Shown here: in pieces, positions 36,406-49,986 of the stretch
How positions within the stretch are numbered: position 1 is the first letter of the stretch
How the letters are laid out: each line of letters opens with the position of its first letter
NCBI GenBank assembly: GCA_964247055.1
Contig: OZ176056.1
Coordinates: 3,348,001 to 3,412,000 of the forward strand
Direction of reading: 5' to 3'
DNA length: 64,000 bases
DNA from: Paragordius varius
Lineage: Eukaryota; Nematomorpha
Notes under the pieces: generated by a model
What the model saw: only the letters and a program-made list of their open reading frames with translations
Databases searched by the model: none
Told to the model about the DNA's origin: nothing
Made by a program: the position numbers and the translations under genes

Positions 36406-37255
36406 ATATAGATATTATATAAATTAATGCTACTTAAAAACAAATTGCGACATTTATTATATTATATAAATACATATTTGAGTAATATATATTGATTAAT
36501 CTAGCTATAGACAAATATTATATTTTACAATACCACAGTACTTATAATAATGTTTAAATTTAAATAATGAATAATTATCAATATATAAACGTTAAAGCCT
36601 TCACCAATGCTAAAAAAATATATGTAATCAATAGAATAATTTAATGTGCCCAAAATATTATAGAAAAGTTATAGATATGGTCAAATTGTATTTTCTAAAG
36701 AAATTATTGTGCTTGTGAGATTTCATTCATATAGAGTTTTTATCAAGATTTGTTTATTAATTAAAAGATCATTACAATATTATATTATACAAGTGAGTAA
36801 TTGGTTTCATGATTTTGTTTTATCACAAATGCTTCAAATTAATTGGTAAATATATATAATGGATTGTATTAATAATTAATGAGAATGGTCTGAATATTTT
36901 TGATATTACAATACAAAGCTTACAATTTTAAACATTTTTTGATTCTTATTATAAGGTAAAATGACATTCTAGAAACACTGTATTGTGTAACATAGTATAA
37001 TATGTTAATATAAAGTCAAAACGTAAAATCTAAAGACTAATATTGTAAAACTTATTGTTTTGCGTTGCAATACCGAATAAAGATGTCGATACACTCTTAT
37101 TATAAATTTCACAATTGTAATCATTAAGCGAATTCTAAGATTCAATAAGTATGGTTAACTTTATAAAAAATATTTGCCGTTTTTTGTCCTTATAATGCAT
37201 AATTTTTTGACAAAAAAACGAGTGTTTTAATACATCTCACCCTTCCTTCTCACTT
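36406..37255. other. Intergenic, AT-rich
   Basis: No gene or element is recognised downstream of the PIP4K2 stop codon. Confidence 0.4.
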
Positions 37256-40200
37256 TCAATCCAAACATCTTTCTATGAAATCCAAAAATCTTTTGGCATA
37301 TGATTCAGGATTAACCGTACTAATTTCTGCCTCGGCCCCATGTTTAACGGTTTTTGCGGCATGTGCCGTCTTTTTCTTGACGCCATAATGTGTAAGCAAA
37401 TCAATGATTGCTATGAAATAGATTTTGGGATTGACAGCTTTACACAATTAACGAAATATATTTGACATATAAATTTTGGCTAAATATAATATAATTAAAT
37501 TCCGATAACTTCTGCGTTTTTACTTATTTTTATCTAATTTAAATATTTTAAACTTTTTATATACCAAAGGCACGTTATCGTTTTGGCGTATTTTTCACCT
37601 ATTGCCTTATCGTCTGACAAAATTATATAATATTTTACCATCAAATTCTCTGATTAGGCAATTTTTTTTGCGTTTCTTAGCTAAATAAGTGGCAATAAAA
37701 AAAATATTTTTCATTTTTATACAATCCCGTGTACCGTTAAAATCAGGTTTGATCTTTCATAAAATATTTTTATAATTGAATATTGAATGAGGATTAAATA
37801 GTATTTAGGAAAATTTTTCCATCAAAGGATGTATTTTATACATATATTTATATGTTATTTTTGTGTTTTATATATTTGATTATAAATTAAATTAATATAA
37901 TGCATATTTATAAATTATCTTAAAGGGCACACACACTTTGTTATTACCCTAAAATTTTTAATGTTAAAACTTTCTATTTTTGTCATTTGTTAAAAAATTA
38001 CACAATTATGTAGTTAAATTGGGTTGCTAGAACGTACGATCATTAACAGAAACCAAACAGGTTATAATTAGAGGAGAAAAGGAATAATTAAATTTCGATA
38101 TATTAGGGTTTTACAGTTACCGGGTAGCGAGGACTAAACCAAAAGGTAGTGCTAAAACACAAAACTATTATATAATTTCTTATAAAAAAATTATTTTATA
38201 TATATTTATAAATATATTATTATAGGCCATCTAATTAATGATAAATATGATAGTGTATGACTAATACAATTTGTTTTTAATTACGATCATACTGAAAACA
38301 TTCCGAAAAAAAAGTTAAATTGGTGATAAAAATCACAATTTTTTTGGCGGAGAACGCCATCCTTCCTATTCTAAAAATTATCGCATGATAAAGCCACCTA
38401 TTGTTTGATAAAAACTACTAATGACTTCTAATTGCAATGTTAGGATAATAAATATAATTTCTATAATATGTTATTATTAAATTGGTAATAGTTTTCTACA
38501 TCAATCTACTAAAATTTTACAAATATCTGTTAATTGATAGTTTACATGTATACCATTTCAAAACAAAAAAACGAAAATATTTTAATAGGTGACCATCTCT
38601 CAACAATAGTAATCGTAAATTAATAGTGAGCATTTTATCCAAAAAGTCGTTTTATACTTGGCATTAACACGTTAAGTATTTTTTCTTTATAAAATTTTAA
38701 CGATAAATTTTAAATAAAATTTACCTGGACTACTTGGTATAGCATATACATCAGTATTAGGATCTATTAGTGCTCTAATTTTTGCACCCAAAGGAATTAA
38801 ATTGCTTACATCATGGTCTAGAATTAAAATTATATATATATATAGTGAAATTACTAATTCTTTTAAAAAAACCATTTCCTATAATTAAATTTATTTTTGC
38901 ATTAGCCAACTTTTTAAATACCATTTATAATGTCATACAATAATTTAATGTCATTAATAAAGCATATTTATGAGCTCTTTTGTCTTTGATACAAATAAAT
39001 TAGCCCATTTTAGCAGGGTTATAATTTTGGAGCCTACAAAAAACTATCTGTAAATATTTCCCAAATATATATTTTAGTTTTCAACCTTTTCTGCAAAATA
39101 TATTTATATATTGTGGGGTAACTTCGCAATTTTAATTATTTGAAGCAAAAACTTGAAAAATATTATCTCAAATGACTCGTAAGACCCGATATAATATAAA
39201 AATAACCATAAAGTATAAAAAAATTAGAATCGTATCATAATCAAAAACTTCTCGTTAAATAAAAATTAATGAAAACAAAATATGTCAAAAATTATTTAAT
39301 GTCAAAATATTTACGTTACTTACCTTTTGGAGAGGGTGAGCCATTTATTGGTAATATTGTTTGTTGGCTTGGGTTTAAATTATCACCAGCGCTTATTAGA
39401 GATCCTTGTTGTTGTATTATAGTGTCAAAACCTAAAATAAAATTTATAGGTTAAAAATTAAAAATTTAATAACTATTTTTATTTAAAACGTTACATTACT
39501 AAATCTGTAAGACTAATACTATATATAGTAATTGTATATCAAATGCATACTTGATTATTTGATAATTAATATAGGGCGATTAAAAACATAGCGCAAAAAC
39601 TTTAAACTTTTTAAGTCGACGGTTATTATATTGGTAAACCTTACTTTATTTTTATGTACGTGTAACTAAATTTTGTAATATAAATTTTTTCAATATTCCC
39701 CTTTAACAATATGATAATATAATACAGAACAATGTTAATAAGTATTTTGGTTTTTACAAAAAATCAAATAGTTTGACCATAATAGTTAACAAGATTTTAA
39801 CATTTTAACCAATTTCACAATCACAGTTTCGTTTGGGTTAGAAAAAATTTAATTTCTTTAGCAAATCAAGCGTTAACTTTACTAATATTATTCCTAAATT
39901 AAATATTATTACTACCCTTATCAAAAACATCTCCATACAAAAAATATTAAAAAATATGTTAATAAACCTCTATTTTGTGGTAAATTATCTCTATCCAAAT
40001 TTTGATTTTCATTCATCATGGGATATTTCAAGGTGGCATTTGATGAAGCTAATGATCTTTGATCGTCAAAATTATTTATATTTTTATCGCCCCCAAAATT
40101 TTGGACAAAATTTATCGATGAAATATATTTTGCGTTCGGTGGTGACACATAATAAAAATTGTTTCCTTGATCATTAACATTGGCATTATTTAATCCTCCA

Positions 40201-43200
40201 TCTTTTCCGACAAAACTACTCTTTTTAACAGGATGTATTGATAGGTTTTTAATGTTAACACCCTCATCATCGGTTGATCCAAAACCGGATTCTATGGGAA
40301 AAGTTTGACAAGAAAAATAATGTTAAAATTAAAAAATAAATGTGTAAAAAGTCTTGAATCAGCATTAAAATTATAAAAAGTGTGATTATATATATAATGT
40401 AGTTATGCAAAACTATAAACCGTTTTAAACATTTGGATTGTTTCAGACATAAACACACAAATACATTTTAAATGATCAAAATAAGTTAAACAATTTCTTA
40501 CATTAGAATAAAAAATTTTACAATCTTTGTTTTTATTTAACTTCAATTTTGATTTTCTCATAAGATCTTATTAGAATATTTGAGTTGAAACTTTAATTTA
40601 AAGGGAAAAAAAATATTAAAATAAACTGTAATTCTTTTCGTTCCTAAACTGTGACTTTGATGTCAGCGTTTCCATATTGGAGTTTTCATTAGCATCTGAT
40701 GATCTGTCTAGCGCATTATATCTTTCGCTCTCTATCAAAGTATAAAATATTTTTAAAATAAATAATCTACTTAAAAACAAATATCTCTATTAGTGGAAAA
40801 ACAAAAAAAGTCAATAAAATTTGTGTTAAATTTGATCAGAGATAACACTCTAAATTAAAAGTATTTTAAGCTAATCCCCATTTTACATATAAAAAAATTC
40901 CAGTTTTACACATACCCCAATTATTAATTATAAAAAATATTGAACAATAAAAATTCAAAAATAAAACCTATTTGCCACTATCATCACAGCAATAAATTAA
41001 ATTCCACTAACTTTAAAAAAGAGATAAAATATATATTTGATATTTTTGCAAAAAAAACATAATTCTTTCATATGTAAGTGAATCATTTAACTGCAAACAA
41101 AAAAACAAAATATTTCTTTTTCAAACATATTAAATTATCAAGAATTATTTAGATATTAAAAATTAACTTATTTTATATTGTTTTGTTGCGCATTTGCCAA
41201 CAATTTACAAATTTATACTCTTTAAATATATTTTTTTTCGTTGATACTCAACAATTATACCTCAAAAAATTTCAAAAAAAAATATAAAATAACGAGAAAT
41301 ATTTAACTACTAAAAATTAACTTATTATCTTATTTATATAAATTTTATATCGTTTTGCTTCGCATTTGCCAACAATTTACAGATTTATACCCTTTAAAAA
41401 TTATTTCTTCTTGATATTCAACAATTATATCTCAAAAACAAAAAAATAAAAAAAGTAAACTTATAAAAAATTTAAAACCAATATTTTCTTTGGTGTAATC
41501 ATCAGTGGTACTTGTATTTAAATCATTGTCCTCTTCATTAGTCGTAGTACTCGTATAATTGTCGTCCGTATTTATTGGGCTAAAAATAAGTTTATAAAAA
41601 CTTATACAGTTAAAAATGACAAATTTTTTCAAAAAAACGAATAATAAAGTCCTATTGACACCCATGGCCAAAGGCCAGTTTTAATTCTAATAATCTGTAA
41701 AATCATTAGTTTTGTACACAAGGGCATGTGTACTACGTAAAAAATCACCTCAGATTATTACAAAGTATAAAGTTTATGGATATAAATTACTTCATCGTAG
41801 AAAAACTCCGAATCCAGTTCTAACCTTTAAGATGTTTTTTAGAAATCGATATTTTCAAATTCTTAAAGATTGGTCTAATTTTGTAAGCTAACTTTTATAC
41901 GAGAAAAATATGTTTTTTCCATTAAAATTAGCTATTTTGCTCACGCTAAATTAGTATATTTTCCTCAACATTCATATTTTTATTCATGTATTAGGATAAT
42001 AAATGAAAATTGAATTTCATATTCATGAAAATTATTCACAAATATAATTTTATTAACAAAAAAGGTTAAAAATCATCTTAATTAACACAAAGCTAGCACA
42101 AAAAAGTTTGACTGTATAACATTATTGGTATTAAAGTATACAAATAAAAAATACAGAAAAATGTAAAAAACCATCTTTTTATAAAAAAACATTATTTAAT
42201 TTGTAATAGTTAATTTAAAAGTTTTTTTGGTTTCGTATGTTTGGGTTGACCATTTTTATTCTCTCTTTGTGAAAAAAAGAATTATATTATTTTTTATTTT
42301 GTGCAGAATTCTAAATGTTAAATAAAATACTAATATTATAATAAAAAAGAGTGTATGTTTATCGTGCATATTTATAGCAATGATAGTTGGTAACTAATCA
42401 ATTAAAAGTTTATAAATTTTACTCAAATGTAACATCTGAAATAATTTTATATACCATTTACACCTCAAATTCATCCTTAACCAATACAAATTCATCCTAA
42501 AAAAATATGTTTTTGAATATTTAAAATTAAAAATAAAGTTTCGTTAAAAATTAACACAATACTGAAAAAATAAACTATGTTCTTGTTGTTTAACAATAAG
42601 TTTTGATGGTACACCATCGTAAACTATCCAGCTTTATGTCAAATAGTTCTTTATCAATAATTTTAGCAGTTTGAGTTGTAGGAAATCCAAATCAATCTTT
42701 TTAGCTCATGTTAAACGAGGACGACCGGGTTTATTGTATCCAGTAGGGGAAATGATGTTGAATAAGGTTCTAATGAAATTATCAGGATTCATACGGACAA
42801 GGTGATCGTAGAATCTCATTTTTTTTAATTGGATGAATTTATCTATTGGCTCCATTTGTAGGTTATTGCGAAGATCTTTGGGATTTAGTTGGGTTGACAT
42901 TAGGATAGTATATATGATCAGCAGTAATGAAATTTTTCACTTGTATTTGCGTTAATGCCATGGTTTCTGTGGCACATATGTCAAAATTCGTCTTATACCC
43001 ATCCATATTAATGAGGCCTTTTGTTTTAAGGGATATGTGCTTTTCATTAATGTATTTTAGCTGATGAAATTTTCCCCAAGTACGATTTACTGGCAATAAT
43101 TGCTATTGTTTGAGGAGTCTGATGTTTTATCAGCAAGAATAAACTCGTTTACAACTTCTGGGCTTAAGTTATTAGTAGAATATGATTTTCACTGTTTATG

Positions 43201-45012
43201 TGGCATATGTCAAAACTAGTCTATACCCACCCATATTAATTAAGCCTTTAGTTTTAGAGGATATGTGCTTTAGAAGAAATATGTATTTTAGCTGATGATA
43301 AAATGTATAAGTATTACAGGAAAACTCTCCGAACAATTAAATTTCAAATGCGAATCTTGCATGTATCATTCAATGACCCTACCTATTAAACACATTTCAC
43401 TTATAAATTAAAGCTTTGAAGTTGTAAAGAACTTATATTTGGGTGACAAAATGACATCAGACTGCTGAAACAATAGCGCAATTAATACCAAAATTAATCG
43501 TTTGTTATATAAATAACTCATATAAATGATAAGTTCCATTAGCCCATCAAAAACAAATATTTTATATTTAGGGTGAATTGAATTGTAGTGAATTTAAATG
43601 GAGTAAATTTGAGGTATAAATTGTATATATACTTTAAACATGAGGAATGTAAAATTGAAAGAATTTCCAATACCAAATAATATATTATACAATTCTTTGA
43701 ATGTTTAAAAATATAGTAGTTAATACGGATATATAACAACAAAACACACATTTTTTACAAAAAATTGTTATATAGAAATAAAAATTAAAAACGTTGAATA
43801 AAACATACTTGTAAGATTTACTATCGATTACGTTATCCATATCTGATTTGTCATCTTCTAAAAATAAAAATTTTAAATATAATTTGGCTTGAAAAACAAT
43901 AAAAATTTTAGTATGAAAAAATATTTAAGTTTTTAAAGGTTAACTATATCTTTTAAAAAAAAACTTTTACGTTATAAACAATAATAGGGTAAAAAAATTC
44001 CCCTTTTCTTTAGTAATCCATACGTATAATTTGTATAAAATATATTGAAATCTAAATGGCAGCTCGTTAAAAGATAATAAGTTATATTTTAAAATACTAT
44101 AGCTTTAACGTTTTCACATCGTAAAAATTTAAAATTAATGAACATTATCCTTATTTTGCTCTAATTAATAAAGGTATATCTCTTTTTATCAAATCAAATC
44201 AAAACAATAAGCATTTACTAAAATAAGTTTTATACAAAACATTTGTAGTTATATTTTCTTATATTTATGAAATTTAATTGTTGCCATATATTATTAATCA
44301 GATATACCATTTAGAGTTCAAATTCTCCCTTAAAGAATTTGAAATCACCCTTGAACAATTCAAATTCACCCTTGAACAATCCATATTCACCCTTGAACGA
44401 TTCAAATTCACATTCAAAATATATTATGTGTTTTCGAACTAAAAAAACTCATTAGTAATATAATCAAATCTATCTTTACAGCATAGTTTATTATTTTTTC
44501 AATATTATTTTAATTTAAAACAAAATTTTCCTTTTTAAAAAATTATATAAGAATAGTTGTTTTTAATTTTAAAAAACACATAATTTATTTTAGGGTGAAT
44601 TCGAATTGTTTAAGGGTGAATTTGAATTAGGGTAATTTTTATTGTTTAAGGGTTAATTTAAATTGTAAATGGTATGTATATATATATATATAAATAACCT
44701 TCTTTATTGCATTCAATTTTATGAAATTTAGATTTTGACGACAAATTGTCATTAGAGTATTTTTGTTGTGCGTTAGGCGAAGCAATAATAAATTTGTCCT
44801 TTTCAATATCATGTATACCACAGATTAAACTGTAATCCATCAAATTATTGGATACCATAAACTATATAAAGCAAGTAAAAAACATAAAACAGTAAAATTT
44901 GAAATTTTTAAAATCTAAAAAGCTAATATTCTCTTCATAAAACAAGCATATAACTTGAAAAAAATCCTATTTTTAGCTTTTAGTTGCGAAAAAAGTATTA
45001 GAGATGTGAATT

Positions 45013-45050
<38 letters not shown>

Positions 45051-45944
45051 TACAGTTCAAATTCACCCTTAAACAATTCATATTCACCCTTAAACAATTC
45101 AAATTCACCCTTGAACAATTCATATTCACCCTCGAACAATTCAAATTCACCCTCAAATAACATGTTTTTTGAGATTAAAAATTACCTATATTTTAGTATA
45201 TTTTTAAAAAATATAATTTTGTTTTAAATTAAAATAATATTGAAAAAATAAAATTATGCCATAAAGATACATTTTAAATTAATAATGAGTTATATTAGTT
45301 CGAAAACACTTAATTTTTAGGGTGAATTTGAATTGTTCAAGGGTGAATTTGAACTGTAAATGGTATATATATATGATAATCGTAATAATTTAAGTATTGA
45401 CATCCAGGTTTGAAAAGTATGGCTGTCTTTCTAAAATTATGTCTTTTGGTTTTTTTTTGTCCTTAAATTTAAAATTATATTATTTTTATAAATATATGAC
45501 AAACTTTTATGGCAGTATTAAAAATAATATTAGAAAAACTATTTGGGTTTGATAAGTGTAAACTAAAATAATATTATAGTGAAAATGAATTTTTACAAAA
45601 ATATTTTATATATTAATAAATTTTTAATTTAAATTTAACTAAAAAATTGCACGTTTTTGTAAATTCTCTTAAAAAATTAATTTTAACCTGACAATCGTTC
45701 TTTAATGTCTCTAGGAGTTTAATTTTTCCCTCTTCTCCAATATGTATCTTGATTCCATCATTAACAAAATCATTATCTTTGAAAGTTGGTATTTCTTTAG
45801 ACTATATTGTTGCATAAAATCAAGCCAGGTAATTTAAAAAAAAATATATATATATAAAATAAAAATTATAAAAAATTGAAACAAATATAGTAATTTAAAA
45901 TTTTTCTTAAAATTTAAACGCCAAATATTTAAAGTTATTAAAAA

Positions 45945-45984
<40 letters not shown>

Positions 45985-47435
45985 TTACTTTAAACATTAT
46001 ATTAAATTATATTTATAATAAATGCCTTTTTAAAATGATAATACCAACATAAATGTCGTAACTTATATCGAATAGTTTGAATTTAAGTCGGGAATAAAAA
46101 AATAATTTTATTTATAAAAATATATAAGATATAAAATAATAATTACTTTTTCTTTTATACTGGCTGATCTTTGCACGGTAGATCCCTATCATATACATAA
46201 ATAGTTTAAATTAATAGTTAAAAAAATATTTTTTTATTAAACTAAAAACAAATGCCTTATTAAACTAACCCACGTATTAATTAATATGATTAATGGTAAA
46301 ATGTAAAATGGATGTTTTGATTTATTTAAAAAAAATAATGTCATAATGTATATAAGTATCGACACAATTCGAGGCCGTTTATTAATTTATATTTCGATTC
46401 CCAACTACAAAAATTCAACAATTTTTTTAAAAAAACTCTATCATTAAATAACATAAATCTGTAATGCCAAATAAAATGATAAATAAGTCTTAATTTAAAA
46501 TTAAGTAATATTATACGCTTACCATAATAAATAGTAATCTGCTTTAATAAAACCCCAAATTTTTTGATTATGGTTTTTAATATAAATTATATACATTCTA
46601 TCATTTATTCGGTTAAAACTGTATTTAATTCAATTATTTATAATAGGATTCGAAAATTATAGTTTTTTTCTCAAAAAAATTAGTCTTTTCTAATAATAGT
46701 GTTAATCTTTTTTTAATTTTATTTTAAATTATACAATCCCCCCAACATTTTATAAACAAAATTATTTAATTAAATTGAATATCAAAATTGTGCATTATTA
46801 TCGTAAAATTAATTACCTTTAAATCATACTTCTTATGTATTATGATTCGATGTCCAAATATATTCCTCATAACTACAAAGTAAGTCTCCCCACCCTCTAC
46901 CGTTATACGATACATACCCAGGTATTGAGTTAGTATGGTTTTACCATTCCTTTCTACAACGTGCTATATATAGATATATATATATATATTGTAAAAAAAA
47001 ACTTTTTAAACAAAAATTTTATATTAAAATTAGTTTATCTGACATATTCATATACTTTTCCGAGGTTATATTTTATTACAGTAAAAATAAATTGATACAA
47101 CAGCGCAAAAAATTAAATATATATTTTGTTAGATAAACTTTAAGCATTGATTTTTTTTACGATCATAATTTTGAAAAAATATACGATATAATCTATTATG
47201 TTTTATCTCTAATTTTAACTTGACAACCCAAAACGTTTTATAATGTTAAATGAATTAGGATTTAAAAATATGGTTGTTTTCTTTTACATTAAATTGTCTT
47301 TTAATTTTTTACATTTTACTGTATGTGTTAAAAATGTGATGCTTTTGATCAGTCTACATACAGTTATGACTAATTTGTAGGTTAGTTGTAAATATTATAA
47401 ATTAAATAAAATAGGTTTATATCCGTTTAGATTGG

Positions 47436-47469
<34 letters not shown>

Positions 47470-48630
47470 ACAAATAAAAAAATTAAATTAACATGCGTAC
47501 TAATTTAAATCTTTAACATGTAATATAGATAAAAATTTAGATTATTAATAAAAACATTTTCAAATAATATACATCAAAATTGATAATTATTTAATTATTT
47601 AAATTCTTTACCAAAAAATTAAACTTGAAACCTGATGATAAGATTTAAGGATTTGATGCATTTGCAAAACCTCTTCGCTATACAAAGTTTTAATGACTAA
47701 TTTGTGATCGTAAGATGTATAAAATTTGGCGCCACTTTTCCCAGTGGCAGAATCTAGACTCTGGGGTTGATGTTTTGTAAGGGAATCCTAAATTATATAT
47801 TTGTCATTTTTTTCGGTTAGTTAAAACACATATTGGTGAAATTTGTATCCCAAATACTTAAAATTCTAATGAAATCAAGGTATTTTAACAAGTATTTAAC
47901 AATCATTTATAGATATATAATTCTTTTGAGTTGTGTAAATTTCAAAATTAAAATTAAAAAACAGCTAATTTTAAATGATTATAAGAAAATAAAAAAGTTC
48001 AAGTTAACAAATTGATTAAATTTATTTTACCGTAACATTATTGCAAAATTTAAAAAAAAACTTTTTTCAAATTTTTTTATGTAAATGAATAAATTTGGCA
48101 ATTATTTGAGTTATTTCTTTTAAAACCATAAGTTAATACCCCGAAAATAACCATAAATATATTTTTTTAAATCATACCATATAAGATATTTCTTTCACTC
48201 CAAATATCTCACGGAGTTTACGGAAAACGATTGGACAATATTCTTTGACTTTGTAGTGACTAGGAAGATTTTCTCTGTAATATTTTATTAAAAAGGTTAA
48301 AACTAAATTTTAAAATTTTTTTTAAAAAAACATAAAAATGAGAGTTTACTTGTTAAACATATTGTTGTCAACTCTAATTTTACTGGATGCCTTAAAATCG
48401 TCAGGAAGCAATAACACAGGGACTGAAACATGTTGTAATTCAGATACCTAGTAAATAAAAAACTATAATCATTGGCAACAATTATGTGAAAATTAAATGT
48501 TTACTGTATGATTTATCCCCCACATAAAAACACTAATGAGCGGTTCATTTGCACGAAATACTTTGACCTTTTGAGACACAGCCTTAATTCGTTTCTTTTT
48601 ACTTCTGGTTGCATTCAAAGGGGCGGACAT
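37256..48630 (-). CDS. PIP4K2: Phosphatidylinositol 5-phosphate 4-kinase type-2, 633 aa, 15 exons
   Basis: Exons: 48630-48505, 48447-48350, 48274-48178, 47787-47632, 46963-46817, 46185-46147, 45801-45688, 44861-44699, 43857-43809, 41579-41479, 40731-40627, 40291-39968, 39431-39324, 38817-38725 and 37437-37256. All junctions keep frame. The enzyme makes PI(4,5)P2 from PI5P. Landmarks are [26 protein letters not shown] (ATP lysine), [44 protein letters not shown] (metal-binding Asp) and the activation-loop end [14 protein letters not shown] with [11 protein letters not shown]. This last is the type II (PI5P) signature, not PIP5K. The acidic insert between GIHD and DVYA is about 290 residues, spread over exons 8-14, against about 80 in vertebrates. 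It is Ser/Asn/Asp/Gln-rich and predicted disordered. Introns host family H copies and LINE remains. Confidence 0.95.
42450..43625 (+). mobile_element. Family H hairpin element, copy 3, interrupted by LINE remains
   Basis: The left end (TATACCATTTACACCTCAAA, at about 42450) and the right end (TTGAGGTATAAATTGTATAT, to about 43625) are inverted relatives of the other family H ends. Each end carries weak TTCATCC/GGGTGAA units. The middle is filled by decayed LINE sequence (42600-43320), apparently inserted into the element. It lies in intron 9 of PIP4K2. Confidence 0.5.
42600..43320 (-). pseudogene. LINE reverse-transcriptase C-terminal fragment, locally duplicated
   Basis: On the minus strand, one frame reads [20 protein letters not shown] after [10 protein letters not shown], matching the conserved C-terminal tail of non-LTR reverse transcriptases (R..GH..RM ... 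GRP...W). Upstream, [20 protein letters not shown] and [11 protein letters not shown] match the LK.K.L...V.....Y..E.W.LT block. A second, more worn copy of that upstream block lies at 43180-43310. The fragment is truncated, with stops, and belongs to a different LINE family from the element at 53 kb. Confidence 0.55.
44303..44675 (+). mobile_element. Family H hairpin element, copy 4
   Basis: The ends TATACCATTTAGAGTTCAAA and TTTAAATTGTAAATGGTAT are inverted repeats. About four to five 21-bp units of the TTCAAATTCACCCTTGAAC type lie on the left and about three inverted units on the right. It sits in intron 8 of PIP4K2; its right end lies about 23 bases from the splice donor of exon 8, separated by a (TA)n run. 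Confidence 0.75.
45043..45367 (+). mobile_element. Family H hairpin element, copy 5
   Basis: This is the best-kept copy. The left end TATTATTTACAGTTCAAATT is followed by five 21-bp units. The right end has inverted units and finishes TTGAACTGTAAATGGTATAT. It is flanked by (TA)n runs and lies in intron 7 of PIP4K2. The open frame with [10 protein letters not shown] repeats that crosses it is the 21-bp repeat read as protein, not a gene. Confidence 0.78.
45945..45980. repeat. (TA)n microsatellite
   Basis: This is an uninterrupted TA run of about 30 bases in intron 6 of PIP4K2. Similar runs lie near 5408-5432, 30678-30695, 45016-45046, 46975-46990 and 47442-47469. Such runs are the apparent landing sites of family H elements. 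Confidence 0.8.
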
Positions 48631-48779
48631 TAATATTTATATTTTGGTATCTACCCAATAAACAAAAATCATATTATAAACGTATGAATAGAAAACATTT
48701 GTTCATGCCCACACATATCGGTATATAAAAATATTAGCCTGATAAAATATTTGTGATAAAAGAATAAAATATAACAATA

Positions 48780-49262
48780 GTTTTGGTTTAGCCCTTATGA
48801 ATAATTAAAGAAAATACATTTTTGTGATGAAACTGCTCTATATGGAAAATGGTAAAGTCGCATATTTTATTAATAATTTTTGGTAAAAGGAAAAAGCTTT
48901 ATTATAAAATATATAATTAAATTAGACACCATAAATCAAAAGCAAAACATTTAAATAATTTTAATTTTTAGATATAGGCTAAAAAATCCCAAATTTTGCC
49001 TCTAAATGAATTAGTTTTCTTAAAACACACGTAAAAATGCTGATTCTTGTAAAAATTTAAATATAAGCTATGACATCTGTATTGGAGAAATTGGTTTTGT
49101 TAAAAAAGTTAATATATAGTAATTTTTTAGAAGCTTACTTCAATTTTGAGGCATGATAGAAACGGTATAAAACGCGCTAAGATAAAAAATATCTACATAT
49201 TTTGTGCTAAACATACCTATCAACTTGAAATTTTTATTATTTTGTCAAATTCATAAATAAAT
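48780..49262 (-). repeat. R3 repeat, diverged fragment c
   Basis: The segment shares GGCATGATAGAAACGGTATA and neighbouring order with the R3 copies at 9345 and 27520 (GGCATGATGGAAACGGTATA). The orientation and ends are uncertain. Confidence 0.45.
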
Positions 49263-49299
49263 AAATTCCCAGGTCAAAAGCTAACACACTTTAATTTAA

Positions 49300-49868
49300 C
49301 ACTTGGATACAACACACTCATTCTAGTCCTTCGATTCAAATTGGGGTAGTTGGATACCCCAGGCCTGCTTAAAATCAAATACTTTAAAAAGTATGGAAGG
49401 AATCGAAACCATGGCACAATTTTGCACTTATATAACATTAATAAACCAAAATATACAAAAGATTTTATTCAAAAATACGTGATAGTACTTATTAAGCTAA
49501 AACCGAAAGGTAAAAATTTGTTAACGTGACATGTGTCAAATTGTAAAATTGAAAAGTTATACAAGCTAAACCGCTTTTTCTATTATCGATGTTAGATGCA
49601 ATTTATATAAAAAATAAGCTTTAGTTTTACCCTAAAAATCAAATAGAGCCTATATTTTACAAAAATTTTGTAAAAAAATAGCGTCGAAGTAGTTTGAGAT
49701 GGAGCTTTTTTTCAAAACAAAACTTTATCAAAATATTTGGCATCTTTATATAATAGTTATCAGGTTAGAAGCATAAATTTAAATTGGGACCGTTTCCTTC
49801 AGTAGTTTTTTAAAAATATTAATTTAAATTTAGCCTGGGGTATAAATACCCCAATTCGAATCAAAGTG
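49300..49868 (+). mobile_element. Family A TTAA element, copy 6
   Basis: The copy runs from CACTTGGATACAACACAC to CAAAGTG with TTAA on both sides (49296-49299 and 49869-49872). The terminal GGGGTA/TACCCC motifs are intact on both ends (the right one as GGGGTATAAATACCCC). It is close in sequence to copy 3. Confidence 0.8.
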
Positions 49869-49986
49869 TTAATAGTTAGGATAAAAATGTTAAGCCATAT
49901 TTAATTATTACATAGAAAAGTGTTTTATATTATCTTTTTATGTTTTTCAACCGTTTTTATTATTCAAATACCATAAACTCGCTTAA

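Noticed and set aside
44955-45227. 90-codon frame with [10 protein letters not shown] repeats.
   Set aside because: It is family H copy 5 plus a (TA)n run within an intron of PIP4K2.
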